Shown piece after piece: positions 18,501-25,893 of a stretch of 64,000 nucleotides of DNA. The stretch lies in the NCBI RefSeq assembly GCF_003614975.1, contig NZ_QZWI01000021.1:1-64000 (forward strand), read 5' to 3'. This stretch comes from Rahnella bruchi. GTDB taxonomy: Bacteria; Pseudomonadota; Gammaproteobacteria; Enterobacterales; Enterobacteriaceae. Made by a program: the position numbers and the translations under genes. Position 1 is the first letter of the stretch. Each line of letters starts with the position of its first letter. The notes below the pieces were generated by a model that did no database searches, was not told the origin of the DNA, and saw only the letters and a program-made list of their open reading frames with translations.

Positions 18501-18719
18501 GATGTTATCCGCATGGGCGAAACCGATCTGGTGCTGAAAGACGGTAAGAAACAACTGGTGATTAGCGGTGAAAACGGCAACGTTGAACTGGAAATGCCAG
18601 GGAATAATTCTGTCTGGGTGCAAGGAAAAGATGTCAGCCTCGACGGGCGTACTTACACCAGCTGGGGTGTCAGTGACAACGTTGAAGTACTGATTGAAAA
18701 CAGAATCGATATTATTTAA
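12537..18719 (+). CDS. BapA-like giant surface adhesin secreted by type I system
   Basis: A 2060-residue protein without a Sec signal. Residues 1-135 form a prefix domain like that of BapA/LapA-type biofilm adhesins (VVLIEDYYAFPNGKILGYAE), followed by a hydrophobic AATAAA-containing stretch (about 140-162). Next come eleven Ig-like repeats of about 100 residues with TDDTTPTLSG, GDTVTIYDNG, GNWSFTP and DxxAP joints, then seven FG-GAP motifs (GDFNGDGIDDLIV type) expected to form a beta-propeller. An RTX-like glycine/aspartate stretch (LLGGDGDDL, MGGNGID) precedes the C-terminal secretion region. The following ABC, HlyD-type and TolC-type genes are its likely exporter. No LapD/LapG-like release protease is present here. 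Ribosome site AAAGGA lies upstream of the start. Confidence 0.92.
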   Translation: MRAIFIIQQSGKKPESIKLNSGKLQKVKMSADTQFYLKNAEDNFAPENITLKREGNNLSIFLKGEDEPVVLIEDYYAFPNGKILGYAEDGQFYAYQLVDGGNQAGQLMSGEAELAALGGDAIGANEDIFQAENLGGVAFLPWFLGALGLGAATAAAVSLSNNKKDSGNATDKVPEPENKLPEKPMIKSVSDNVGAEQVPLANGSLTDDATPTFSGTGQPGCLVTIYANGKVIGSTQVDKDGNWAFTPAMPLTDGHHQIVVTQTDSHGNTSAQSPTFDFDVDTTAPAKPSIGAINDNQGSLTGPLHNGDATDDDTPTLSGRGNAGDTVTIYDNGQVIGKVVVDKDGNWSFTPAPALKDGDHKLSIDMTDPAGHRSEPSDVITITVDSVAPSKPSIGGVTDEQGNSLQNGGETDDSTPTLSGKGEPGDTVTIYDGDEKLGDVTIDDNGNWSFTPEPPLNDGEHNLSVDITDPAGNHSDLSDTITIIVDTTKPAKPVIGGVYDNEGSQTGPLHNGDATDDTTPTLSGRGSAGDIVTIYDNGQVIGKTIVDKNGHWSFTPEAPLADGEHKLNIVITDSAQNSSEPSDIFTVVVDTVAPAQPSIGGVTDDAGSSLADGAQTNDDTPTLSGQGEPGDTVTIYDGEEKLGEVTIDDNGSWSFTPEPPLGDGEHNLSVDVTDPAGNRSEPSETITIVVDTVAPAQPSIGGVTDDAGSSLADGAQTNDDTPTLSGQGEPGDTVTIYDGEEKLGEVTIDDNGSWSFTPEPPLGDGEHNLSVEFTDPAGNRSESSDVITITVDTEAPTQTVTITNVEDDAGVIRDSVANNGITDDSTPTLTGTVSNALREGERVQIWCNDILLGTAVVTDTGWSFEITSPLPDDEYRFEARVVDEAGNSSAPSNEYVVTIDTVAPLSTPEITSVLDDQQAIVGEVDNEGITNDSTPTLHGNGAESNGLVYLYDNGQLIGSVRADDKGDWSYTPEEALSEGKHQFTAANGDEAGNTGVPSPIWEITVDTVAPAATVTISELVDNVGPIHGYLESGAYTDDTTPTLQFTLSDQLEAGERIEISRNGEIVGFASWNQDHWEFTDNALEDGDYLWQARVVDAAGNAGTWSTPFETHLTSQAPVAKSIITDISDDTGSSDSDFITSDKILTLHGELTEALKTYEKAQISFDDGKSWIDLTVVDGKWSYADQRQLTDQSWTWNTRVINEAGVASEANSVTVLVDTIAPSNTTTLALDKKDDTGVSDSDNKTSVVTPTVHGTVSSGSDTRLDTLKVVLFDDLNNNGRLDAGETVFADDIAVNDKGEWTHDLYSLHDGTYNLKAAVKDQAGNLSNRSSSLKDEGGQDSQLNIDHNQTNLVKGDSASQLGWNIASAGDFNGDGIDDLIVNAQYANTAGRTDNGATWVLYGSAEGLPDLNKISELKPEQGVRFDGAAGGDRMGFIVNSLKDFNGDGYDDVIIASHWNDKVYVVYGGPGQFNGSYDLKAIDNGDNSHGFVVRNAGNANEWLGVSASGGDINGDGYADLMIGNTSVGGDNGQGLIIYGKQGGYNNITLNKKNSYWYAPDDVHSTTILPQNQVPNTNDPSKVDSMSLGESFNAVGDVNGDGIEDFVISAPRSGNFLSAHNAYDAGTSYLLYGSKDGLPSELNLNNLTADQGIRIHSLHYEWAGGSGGWDAKNMLTKLGDINGDGVNDFAISAPYSEPYNPGRVYVIYGKQGGYGDKSLNLDVFPNASMTLPSGYQPTFSASDGFLLVNEKSSVTSQSAQDEWFGYSIRGAGDVNGDGIDDFIIGARYADGKVGNTSYTNNGAVYVVYGKDQQWGVNDVNGKPIFSIADIIKDPSQGYVLRGTKNNAEMNSVALGDWNGDGIADVAVGQPGSSSGDAGEYSVYYSTPDFSQVFTTGNDKLFGTAERDFLLGGDGDDLLANIGSRDMAMGGNGIDLIKIISLDFGSVAGGAGVDTLVLDGSNMVLDLNAKRSAVTGFEKFDLGDGNNTLKLKLSDVIRMGETDLVLKDGKKQLVISGENGNVELEMPGNNSVWVQGKDVSLDGRTYTSWGVSDNVEVLIENRIDII
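14298..14852 (+). repeat. Near-perfect tandem duplication inside the adhesin gene
   Basis: Bases 14298-14549 and 14601-14852 read as identical over 252 bp, with a 303-bp period. They encode Ig-like repeats five and six. Neighbouring repeats are only similar, so this is a recent duplication or gene-conversion event that can change protein length by recombination. Confidence 0.9.
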
Positions 18720-18730
18720 TTAGAAAACCC

Positions 18731-18759
18731 AGCCTGGCATATCTTGCATATGCCAGGCT
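18731..18759 (+). other. Intra-operon hairpin after the adhesin gene
   Basis: Perfect 12-bp inverted repeat AGCCTGGCATAT with a 5-base loop and no T tract. It may stabilise the adhesin message or partly limit read-through into the secretion genes. Confidence 0.6.
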
Positions 18760-18782
18760 CTCAATGACATTACCGAGTTAGC

Positions 18783-19373
18783 ATGATGAAAGTGAAACAC
18801 ATTATTAATGGGCTTTTTTTGTCCTCGTTGATTATTTCCCAATACAGCCAGACCGTTAAAGCGCAGGCTGTTAATGAAACAGTCCGTAGTCAGTTAGATG
18901 TTTTAACCAGCCTGGATAAATATCAGGCTTCTGAGCTCTATGTTTTTTATAACGCGCCGCTCGGCGTCAGTGAGTCAACCTTGCCTTCAGCAAAGATTTA
19001 TATTGACGGCGAATTTCATGCCGCGCTGAAAAAAGGAGAATACAGTCATTTCTGTATGCCTGCTGGCGGCCATACGCTTGAAGTCGCTTATGGTGATGTC
19101 GCCAGCCAGAGCAAAAAGCATTCACTGAAAATGAGCGCCGATTTGCCGGCGAATAAACGCTACTATTTGGCGATTAATGGCGACCAGCGAGTGACAGCAC
19201 CGTTATCACTGAATGAAGCAGAAGGAGAAAATCTGTTAAAACAGTCGAAGAAAACGCGCTTTATTAATCGTGCGTCAGCAGTGGTCAATTGCGAAAAACC
19301 CGATAATGACGCCCGGCTCCCGGCCGCCAAAGGTAATGACTATCACCATGGTATTGATAAACGTCAATCATAA
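18783..19373 (+). CDS. Small secreted protein of the adhesin operon (DUF2846-like)
   Basis: A 196-residue protein with an N-terminal signal sequence (IINGLFLSSLIISQYSQTVKA). The core ASELYVFYNAPLGV, AKIYIDGEFHAALKKGEYSH and MPAGGHTLEVAYG resembles DUF2846-type periplasmic or lipoprotein domains, where a short ligand-like beta sandwich is presented to the cell envelope; no lipobox is evident. It lies between the adhesin and its ABC exporter with about 80 bp on each side. A role in adhesin export or surface retention is inferred from position only. Confidence 0.5.
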   Translation: MMKVKHIINGLFLSSLIISQYSQTVKAQAVNETVRSQLDVLTSLDKYQASELYVFYNAPLGVSESTLPSAKIYIDGEFHAALKKGEYSHFCMPAGGHTLEVAYGDVASQSKKHSLKMSADLPANKRYYLAINGDQRVTAPLSLNEAEGENLLKQSKKTRFINRASAVVNCEKPDNDARLPAAKGNDYHHGIDKRQS

Positions 19374-19457
19374 TAATTATGAGTAGTTACTGATAATTCA
19401 TTGAGTCAATGCATTGCGGTAATAAGTCCAGTTTGATTTGAGAAATAATTAGCAAAT

Positions 19458-21602
19458 ATGAACCAGGTTAACCAGTTTGCTCGGGCAAACGATGAATTAC
19501 TTTGGGCTGTACAATGGATCGCCAGCCATTACCATCTTAGTAAGAGTGATAATGCGCTCTATGCCGGTCTGCCTAAAGGCGAAAAACTGACGCCGCAAAT
19601 TGCTCAGCGGATGCTGGAACAAAATGGAGTGCGCAGCGCCTGGGTAAAACGCAATATTGCTTCAATCCATGACTGGCTGTTACCTGCAGTGGTTGCCACC
19701 AATGATGGACACTATGTCGTGCTGAAAAAACGCGACAAGAAGAGCAAACCAGCGGGCTGGGTCATCGCATCGGCCGAAAATGGCGGCGGTGAGACGACAA
19801 TCAGCGAACAACAGCTGAGCGAAATCTACAACGGCTATGCGCTGTTTTGCAGCCCGCAACCCACCAATCGTGAAGCGGACCAGGATATTTATCTGCCCGC
19901 TATTAACAAACAGGGTCACTGGTTATTTTCAGTGCTGTGGCGCTATCGGCAGTATTTCTTTAGCGCCGCACTGGCAGCGCTGGTTGCCAACGTACTCACG
20001 TTGGCAACCACCTTTTTTACTATGAATGTTTATGACCGGGTGGTGCCTACCCAGGCATTTGTCACCCTCTGGTCGCTGGCTGTTGGCGTTACTATCGCCA
20101 TCATTTTTGAATTTGCCGCCCGGGTGATACGCGCCCGATTAATTGATAATGCCGGTAAAAAAATCGATCTGGTGGTGGGGTCTTCGTTATTTCGCCAACT
20201 GATGGCTATTAATATGGAAGCAAAACCGGCTTCATCAGGTTCCTTTGCCAACCAGCTACGGGAATTTGAATCAGTACGGGATTTTATTACCTCGGCTACG
20301 CTCTCCACGCTTTCAGACTTGCCGTTCTGTCTGTTGTTTGTATTTTTGATCTATTTGATTGGCGGGCCGATGGTGATGGCGCCGCTGGTTGCGATGGCGC
20401 TGATATTACTGTTAAGCGTCATTATCCAGTGGCCGATGGCGCGTAAAATGAAAGAAAACCTGCGTGAAATCTCTATGAAGCAGGGGCTGCTAATCCAGAC
20501 TATTGAAGGGCTAGAATCAATCAAGGCGGTTGGCGGCGAAGGGGTAATGCAGAAACGCTGGGATGATTACAGCGCGCTAGCCTCAGCATCGTCGATGCAG
20601 TCAAAAATATTGTCAGGATTAACCCTTAATGCCGTTTCGCTTATTCAGCAGCTGGCTTCTGTAGCGATAGTGGTAATGGGCGTTTATCTGATTACCGCTG
20701 GCGAGCTGACGATGGGTGGAATGATTGGCGCGGTAATCCTTTCCGGGCGCGCCGTCGCGCCGCTGGCCGCAGTGGTCGGGCTGACGCTGAGATATCAGCA
20801 GGCAAAAGCGGCATTAAGCTCTTTAAACCTGCTAATGGCCATGCCGCTTGAGCGCGATGAGCAGCGTAATTATCTGTCACTGTCGCATCTGAAAGGGGAT
20901 ATCAGCCTGAAAGGCGTGGAGTTCTGCTATCCGGTTAGCGACCCACGCGATGCGCGGCAAACGCTGAAAGATGTCACGCTTACCATTAAACAGGGCGAGC
21001 GGGTCGGTATCATCGGTAATATTGGCAGTGGAAAATCGACCCTGCTCAAAGTGCTGGCGCGACTCTACACCCCTGGCAAAGGTTCGCTGTTATTAAACCA
21101 GCTCGACTGCAGCCAGATTGACCCCGCAGACTGGCGAACTGCAGTAGGCTATGTTGGGCAGGATAATCGACTGTTCTCCGGGACGCTAAGAGAGAATATT
21201 ACCCTAGGTAAACCCAATGCCAGCCATGAAAGCATACTGGCGGTGGCTAACATGACCGGAGTAGATCGTATTGCCGCCAGCCATCCACGCGGATATGAGA
21301 TGCCGGTAGGTGAAATGGGGCAGAACTTATCCGGCGGGCAGAAGCAACTGGTTTCACTGGCGCGTTCGCTGTTGTTGCAGCCGCAGATTCTATTAATGGA
21401 TGAACCAACCAGCTCTATGGATGCGATGAGTGAAATGGTATTTATCAATTATCTGAAGCGCGCTTTATCCAATCAGACGCTGATTGTGGTCACGCACCGT
21501 TTTTCATTGCTGGAGATTGTCGACCGGTTGATTGTGATTGATGACGGGAAAATTGTCGCGGATGGTGAAAAGAATGCCGTGATCGAACAATTAAATAAAT
21601 AA
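19458..21602 (+). CDS. Type I secretion ABC transporter (LapB-like)
   Basis: A 714-residue inner-membrane ABC exporter with an N-terminal C39-like domain (about 1-130) lacking the peptidase Cys, as expected for adhesin and toxin exporters that do not cut a leader. Six membrane helices follow (about 150-440), then an ATPase domain with Walker A GNIGSGKST (about 518-526), signature LSGGQKQL, Walker B ILLMDEPTS and switch His VTHRF. With the next two genes it forms a trans-envelope channel that secretes the adhesin ATP-dependently in one step. Confidence 0.93.
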   Translation: MNQVNQFARANDELLWAVQWIASHYHLSKSDNALYAGLPKGEKLTPQIAQRMLEQNGVRSAWVKRNIASIHDWLLPAVVATNDGHYVVLKKRDKKSKPAGWVIASAENGGGETTISEQQLSEIYNGYALFCSPQPTNREADQDIYLPAINKQGHWLFSVLWRYRQYFFSAALAALVANVLTLATTFFTMNVYDRVVPTQAFVTLWSLAVGVTIAIIFEFAARVIRARLIDNAGKKIDLVVGSSLFRQLMAINMEAKPASSGSFANQLREFESVRDFITSATLSTLSDLPFCLLFVFLIYLIGGPMVMAPLVAMALILLLSVIIQWPMARKMKENLREISMKQGLLIQTIEGLESIKAVGGEGVMQKRWDDYSALASASSMQSKILSGLTLNAVSLIQQLASVAIVVMGVYLITAGELTMGGMIGAVILSGRAVAPLAAVVGLTLRYQQAKAALSSLNLLMAMPLERDEQRNYLSLSHLKGDISLKGVEFCYPVSDPRDARQTLKDVTLTIKQGERVGIIGNIGSGKSTLLKVLARLYTPGKGSLLLNQLDCSQIDPADWRTAVGYVGQDNRLFSGTLRENITLGKPNASHESILAVANMTGVDRIAASHPRGYEMPVGEMGQNLSGGQKQLVSLARSLLLQPQILLMDEPTSSMDAMSEMVFINYLKRALSNQTLIVVTHRFSLLEIVDRLIVIDDGKIVADGEKNAVIEQLNK

Positions 21603-21654
21603 CCGAAGCATTTTTTAATTCAGTTAATATAAGCACGTTAATAGAGATTTAACC

Positions 21655-22890
21655 ATGAGTAACGAGAATATGCCCCCGCAAGGCAAACTTGCCGGGCAGG
21701 ATCACCCTTTTGTCCATGATTTACGCGCAGCAATTATTACGCAAAAGACACCGCTGTCGCTGACGGTTATTTATCTGATTATGATAATCATGATCAGTGC
21801 CGGCGTATGGGCGCATTATGCCCAGGTTGAGGAGATCACCGCCGGTGAAGGAACAGTTATTCCCGCCAGTAAGGAGAAAATTGTCCAGAGCCTTGAAGGC
21901 GGTATTCTCGAAGCATTACAGGTACACGAAGGTGAAATTGTCGAAAAGGGCGCGATGCTGGCGAAAATAGATCCCACCCGGGCGACATCCATGTACCGCG
22001 AAGGAGCATCCAAGATTCTTGGCTTGAAAGGCACCATTGCCCGCTTACGCGCTGAAGCCTGGAATACTCCGCTGGAATTTCCAGATGATGTGAAAGCCAA
22101 TGCCTCAATCGTTCATAATGAGACCCAAGCCTGGCAGGCCCGCAAGCGCGTACTGGCTGATAGTAACACCACGCTGCGCAACAGCCTGGCGCTGGCGGAG
22201 AATGAGATTAACCTGTCAGCTCCGCTGGTAAAAAAAGGGCTGATGTCTGAAGTTGAATTGCTGCGCATGAAACGGCAGGCCAACGATCTGCGCTTACAGA
22301 TTGCCGAACGGGAAAATAAATTCCGCGCGGAGGCAAACAGCGATCTGGTCAAATATGAGAGTGAACTGGCGCAGAATACGGAAAATCTGACGGCGCGTGC
22401 CGATATGATGAACCGTACCAGCCTGATATCACCGGTTCGTGGTACGGTAAATAATATTAATGTCACCACGCTCGGCGGAGTTATTCCGCAGGGTGGGCAA
22501 GTGATGACCATTATCCCGCTGGAAGACAAGCTATTAATTGAAACGCGGATTAAACCGGCCGACGTGGCATTTTTACGTCCGGGTCTGCCCGCTACGGTAA
22601 AAGTGACCGCCTATGACTATGCGATTTATGGCGCATTACAGGGAACGATTGAGAGTATTTCTCCCGATACCTTAAAAGACGAAGAAAAAGCACGTCAGGG
22701 ACGAGGTGATGCCAATTATTACCGTGTCTATATCCGCACCGATAGCGCTGAGCTAAAAGTGAAGAATAAAGTATTCACCATTTTGCCCGGCATGCTGGCC
22801 AATGTGGAAATACGTACCGGTAAAAAAACCATCATGGACTACATCCTTAAACCTGTTTTTAAAGCTCGCGAAGCGTTCAGAGAAAGATAA
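21655..22890 (+). CDS. Type I secretion membrane fusion protein (HlyD/LapC-like)
   Basis: A 411-residue adaptor with one N-terminal membrane helix (LTVIYLIMIIMISAGVWAHY), a lipoyl/barrel-type part (GEGTVIPASKEKIVQSLEGG), a long coiled-coil hairpin region (about 110-250) and a C-terminal barrel with PVRGTVNNINVTTLGGVIPQ and KVTAYDYAIYGALQG. Such proteins link the ABC transporter to the outer-membrane TolC-type tube. Its stop overlaps the start of the next gene by one base (TAATG). Confidence 0.93.
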   Translation: MSNENMPPQGKLAGQDHPFVHDLRAAIITQKTPLSLTVIYLIMIIMISAGVWAHYAQVEEITAGEGTVIPASKEKIVQSLEGGILEALQVHEGEIVEKGAMLAKIDPTRATSMYREGASKILGLKGTIARLRAEAWNTPLEFPDDVKANASIVHNETQAWQARKRVLADSNTTLRNSLALAENEINLSAPLVKKGLMSEVELLRMKRQANDLRLQIAERENKFRAEANSDLVKYESELAQNTENLTARADMMNRTSLISPVRGTVNNINVTTLGGVIPQGGQVMTIIPLEDKLLIETRIKPADVAFLRPGLPATVKVTAYDYAIYGALQGTIESISPDTLKDEEKARQGRGDANYYRVYIRTDSAELKVKNKVFTILPGMLANVEIRTGKKTIMDYILKPVFKAREAFRER

Positions 22891-24287
22891 TGAAATTAGT
22901 ACAGTTAGTAAGCAGCGTGCTGCTGCTGGCATCGGGGTTAACTACATCCTGTAGCGTATTCGGCCAAAGCCAGTTAACTGGCTCTCAGCATGCGTCCTCA
23001 TCTGAGCGCGAAGTGGGTACGCTGCATTTTCAGCCACTTGTCGCAGAGGCTGCCGCTACTGGCCGCCAGCCAGCCGATACCTCCGGAATGGGATGGTTAA
23101 AGACCCTGCTTAAACAGGGAGTGGCATACAGCACTGAAATTCAGGGCGCAGCGGCAGATTATGACGCCGCGCGCGGCGATATCGACCAGATTAAAGGTCG
23201 CCGTTTGCCACAGGTGACACTCTCTTCCAGCTCGCCGGTAACTCAATATGGCAGCGGCAATCGCAGCCAGACGCAAAAGGACATGAGCGATAGCAGCTTG
23301 GGGATAAGCGTGAAAACGCTGGTGACTGACTTCGGTAAAACCGGGCTGGCGATTGATGGTGCCGAAACCGCCGCACGCGCCAGTGAGAAAGGAATAGAGA
23401 TTAACCGTAACCAGATTATGTCCTCAATAATCCTCACCGTGCTGGATATTCAGCAGTATGGCGAGCAGCTGGCTATTTCAAAGCAGCACAAAGCACGCAT
23501 GGATAAACTGGTAGGGATGCTGGAACAAATTGTTGCCCAAGATCAGGGCCGCCGTAGCGAACTGGTTCAGGCCCGCGCCCGTGAATTACAGGCGCTAACC
23601 AGTATCACCCGTATTGAAAGTAGTATTGCAGACAGCCAGCAAAAACTTATACGGTTAACCGGCCGGACGAGCACGGTGCCTGCGTCACTGGACTGGCGCG
23701 CGCTGTTTATCGTCAATAAATCATTAGAGCAAAATATTAAACATAATCCGGAGGTAGAGCAGAGCACGCTGGAGTATGAATCCGGCATAAAAAATGTTGA
23801 GGCGTTAAAGCGGGACTACTTACCGTCAGTCAACTTTGTCATTAATAAAAGTACCGCTAAAGATGACTTAGGTCGTGAGGACGCATGGAGTGCAGGAGTT
23901 AATGTCGAATGGAGCCTGTATAATGGAGGGACGACCGCCGCAGCCCAGCGTAGCGCGGCCAGCCGCGCAACATCAAGTAAAATGAAAAGTGAACAACTAG
24001 TCCGGGATTTGGAATATCGCTTCAGGTTGCTTTATCAGCAGCGCGATATGAGTTATCTCAACGGTACTAATTTTAAGGATCTGGCCGTAGAAAATGGGCA
24101 TATAAGAGAGATGTATTATGAACAATGGTTTTATTTGAATAAACGCTCATTGCTGGATGTATTGGGCGCGGAAAATGAATATCTGAATTCACAAATTTCA
24201 TCCGTGAATGCTTATTATGATGCGTACAGAAATAATATTAATCTAATAAATATTGTGAATGGTATGGCAACTGTTTTTCAGTTGTAA
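22890..24287 (+). CDS. TolC-family outer-membrane secretion channel (LapE-like)
   Basis: A 465-residue outer-membrane efflux protein with a signal sequence (LVSSVLLLASGLTTSCSVFG) and the two-fold repeated helical architecture of the TolC family: residues about 65-255 and 275-460 with SSIILTVLDIQQYGEQ and EWSLYNGGTTAAAQRSAASR. It forms the exit tube for the adhesin. A dedicated channel gene, rather than use of the housekeeping TolC, is typical of LapBCE/BapBCD-like adhesin systems. Confidence 0.9.
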   Translation: MKLVQLVSSVLLLASGLTTSCSVFGQSQLTGSQHASSSEREVGTLHFQPLVAEAAATGRQPADTSGMGWLKTLLKQGVAYSTEIQGAAADYDAARGDIDQIKGRRLPQVTLSSSSPVTQYGSGNRSQTQKDMSDSSLGISVKTLVTDFGKTGLAIDGAETAARASEKGIEINRNQIMSSIILTVLDIQQYGEQLAISKQHKARMDKLVGMLEQIVAQDQGRRSELVQARARELQALTSITRIESSIADSQQKLIRLTGRTSTVPASLDWRALFIVNKSLEQNIKHNPEVEQSTLEYESGIKNVEALKRDYLPSVNFVINKSTAKDDLGREDAWSAGVNVEWSLYNGGTTAAAQRSAASRATSSKMKSEQLVRDLEYRFRLLYQQRDMSYLNGTNFKDLAVENGHIREMYYEQWFYLNKRSLLDVLGAENEYLNSQISSVNAYYDAYRNNINLINIVNGMATVFQL

Positions 24288-24311
24288 CCATTATTCCTCT
24301 GGAGAAACCTC

Positions 24312-24947
24312 ATGCGCAATATGAGGGAATATATCGAGCCAAATTACAATGATGATTTGGTCAACAAAGCGTCAGAAGACTGCCAGATTATGCAATTTGG
24401 TATGCATACCGTAAAAGTCATATCCAATAGCCTGTATCTGGTAGAGGGCATTCGTTTATTGTGTGAGGAGTTATTAACCAGTCGCTTCTGCACGCAAAAA
24501 TTATTGTTTATTGAAAGCCGCTTTATCTATCGCTATCCCTGGGGGATGGCTGAGGGTGATTTTCGTTCATACAAGGTGTTCTACCTCTCGGAAGGCAGAG
24601 GGAAAGCGTTGCGGTTTTATATCAACGGCATCGATATCGATGCCTCGCTGTACGACTGGCGTAAGACCATCAATCAGGTGGTCACTTCACAGTTGCGCGT
24701 TACAGATGCGCTGGCGAAAATTATTGAACCGTTAACCGCCCGTGAGCGTGAAGTCTACGCGCTGTTGCTGGATAACAGGACTGCAACACAGATTAGTGAT
24801 ATTCTAAGCATCGATAGGAAGACGGTGTACTGCCACCGGAGAAATATCGCTCAGAAATTTCACTGTGACAATTCTCTCCATCTTAGCTTATTAATAGTAT
24901 CTGATAACTTCAGGCTGGAAAATATATTCAATCGCAACACAAGGTAG
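24312..24947 (+). CDS. LuxR-type (FixJ/NarL class HTH) transcriptional regulator
   Basis: A 211-residue protein. The C-terminal LuxR helix-turn-helix is clear: LTAREREVYALLLDNRTATQ followed by ISDILSIDRKTVYCHRRNIA. The N-terminal 130 residues lack a recognisable phospho-acceptor receiver pattern, as in RcsA-, BglJ- or EcpR-type auxiliary regulators. It lies 25 bp after the TolC-type gene with a good ribosome site (GGAGAA), so it is likely co-transcribed with the secretion genes and may control them. It is not an orthologue of EcpR by sequence. Confidence 0.8.
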   Translation: MRNMREYIEPNYNDDLVNKASEDCQIMQFGMHTVKVISNSLYLVEGIRLLCEELLTSRFCTQKLLFIESRFIYRYPWGMAEGDFRSYKVFYLSEGRGKALRFYINGIDIDASLYDWRKTINQVVTSQLRVTDALAKIIEPLTAREREVYALLLDNRTATQISDILSIDRKTVYCHRRNIAQKFHCDNSLHLSLLIVSDNFRLENIFNRNTR

Positions 24948-24970
24948 TGAAAGTTGGTCCGAAAAAACTG

Positions 24971-24979
24971 TGCTATACT
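24971..24979 (+). promoter_or_regulatory. Extended -10 promoter upstream of the MarT-like gene
   Basis: TGCTATACT fits the extended -10 form TGnTATAAT with one mismatch, 26 bp upstream of the ATG at 25006. No good -35 at normal spacing was seen, which is usual for extended -10 promoters. Confidence 0.45.
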
Positions 24980-25005
24980 TACTCAATTAAAATCTTGGTG
25001 ATGTA

Positions 25006-25890
25006 ATGATGAAAGTTATCATTAATGATATAATTGAGTATGACCCGGATGCAGGGATGCTCATTAACATAACCAGCGGTGACAGCGTTGAGATTCCTCA
25101 ACCCGCTATTTTTCTGCTCAATGTTTTTGTGCGGAATTCGCGGATTATTATTTCACGAAACTCATTGATGGAAGAAGCATGGGAAAGTAATGGTCTAACC
25201 GTTTCAGGAAGTAATCTTTCCAATTATCTGGGTGTCATTCGTCGGGCGTTTATTACTCTCCATCAGGGAGATGAAATAATCAAAACCATGCCACGGGTGG
25301 GTATTACTTTCAGCGCCAGGGTGCTCATTGAAGACCAGCGGCAGCCTGCCGCCGCAGCGGTAAGTGAACCGGCTGACCAGCCAGCGGTAAGTGAACCGGC
25401 TGACCAGCCAGCGGGAGAGTTACCGGCGGAGGTTGCGGCGCTGAAAGTTACCACGGCAGCATATAATGCTGCTGTAGCAACGGCAACGCTACGGTCCACA
25501 ACCAACCGGAACATCGCGCGAATAAAACCGCTTTATCTGTTTACAGCCGCGGTATTAGTGACTCTGCTGTTGCCGCTGACCTATTTTGACCGGTATCAGC
25601 CGCTGAACAATGTCGATGTCCGGCTATGGCAGATTGGCCGTGTCGGTCAGTGCACGCTTTTCATTTTCCATCAACCAGATGAAGAGGAAATCGCCTACGG
25701 CAACGCAACGCTGGAAAGGTTACTTAAAAAGCATCAAGTGAGTTGTAACAGTCAGAAATATAACGTTTATTATGCCTTTACTAACGGGCAGACGAAAATG
25801 ATTTATGACCGTCGCGAACTTGTCTCATTTTGCCGCCTGTTCAGTGATGAATCGAAATCTTCATGTGAAAATTATTCGACATCGAGTTGA
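25006..25890 (+). CDS. MarT/ToxR-like membrane-anchored winged-helix regulator
   Basis: A 294-residue protein. Residues 1-105 form a winged helix (OmpR/ToxR type: VEIPQPAIFLLNVFVRNSRI, then GSNLSNYLGVIRRAFITL and IIKTMPRVGITFSA). A low-complexity linker (about 110-150) holds a 9-residue unit repeated twice, then one membrane helix (LYLFTAAVLVTLLLPLTYF) and a periplasmic domain of about 90 residues with three cysteines that might sense redox or envelope state. This is the ToxR/CadC/MarT architecture, and the FidL-like partner that follows matches MarT-FidL. Likely targets are the neighbouring adhesin or two-partner secretion genes (inference). Confidence 0.8.
   Translation: MMKVIINDIIEYDPDAGMLINITSGDSVEIPQPAIFLLNVFVRNSRIIISRNSLMEEAWESNGLTVSGSNLSNYLGVIRRAFITLHQGDEIIKTMPRVGITFSARVLIEDQRQPAAAAVSEPADQPAVSEPADQPAGELPAEVAALKVTTAAYNAAVATATLRSTTNRNIARIKPLYLFTAAVLVTLLLPLTYFDRYQPLNNVDVRLWQIGRVGQCTLFIFHQPDEEEIAYGNATLERLLKKHQVSCNSQKYNVYYAFTNGQTKMIYDRRELVSFCRLFSDESKSSCENYSTSS
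25357..25410 (+). repeat. 27-bp tandem repeat in the MarT-like linker
   Basis: Two identical 27-bp copies (25357-25383 and 25384-25410) encode AVSEPADQP twice in the linker between DNA-binding domain and membrane helix. Copy number change would keep the frame and alter linker length. Confidence 0.85.
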
Positions 25891-25893
25891 GAG

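Noticed and set aside
24312..24947. Possibility that the LuxR-type gene is ecpR
   Set aside because: The HTH is of the same class but the sequence lacks the EcpR N-terminal features, and it is located after the T1SS genes, 13 kb from ecpA.
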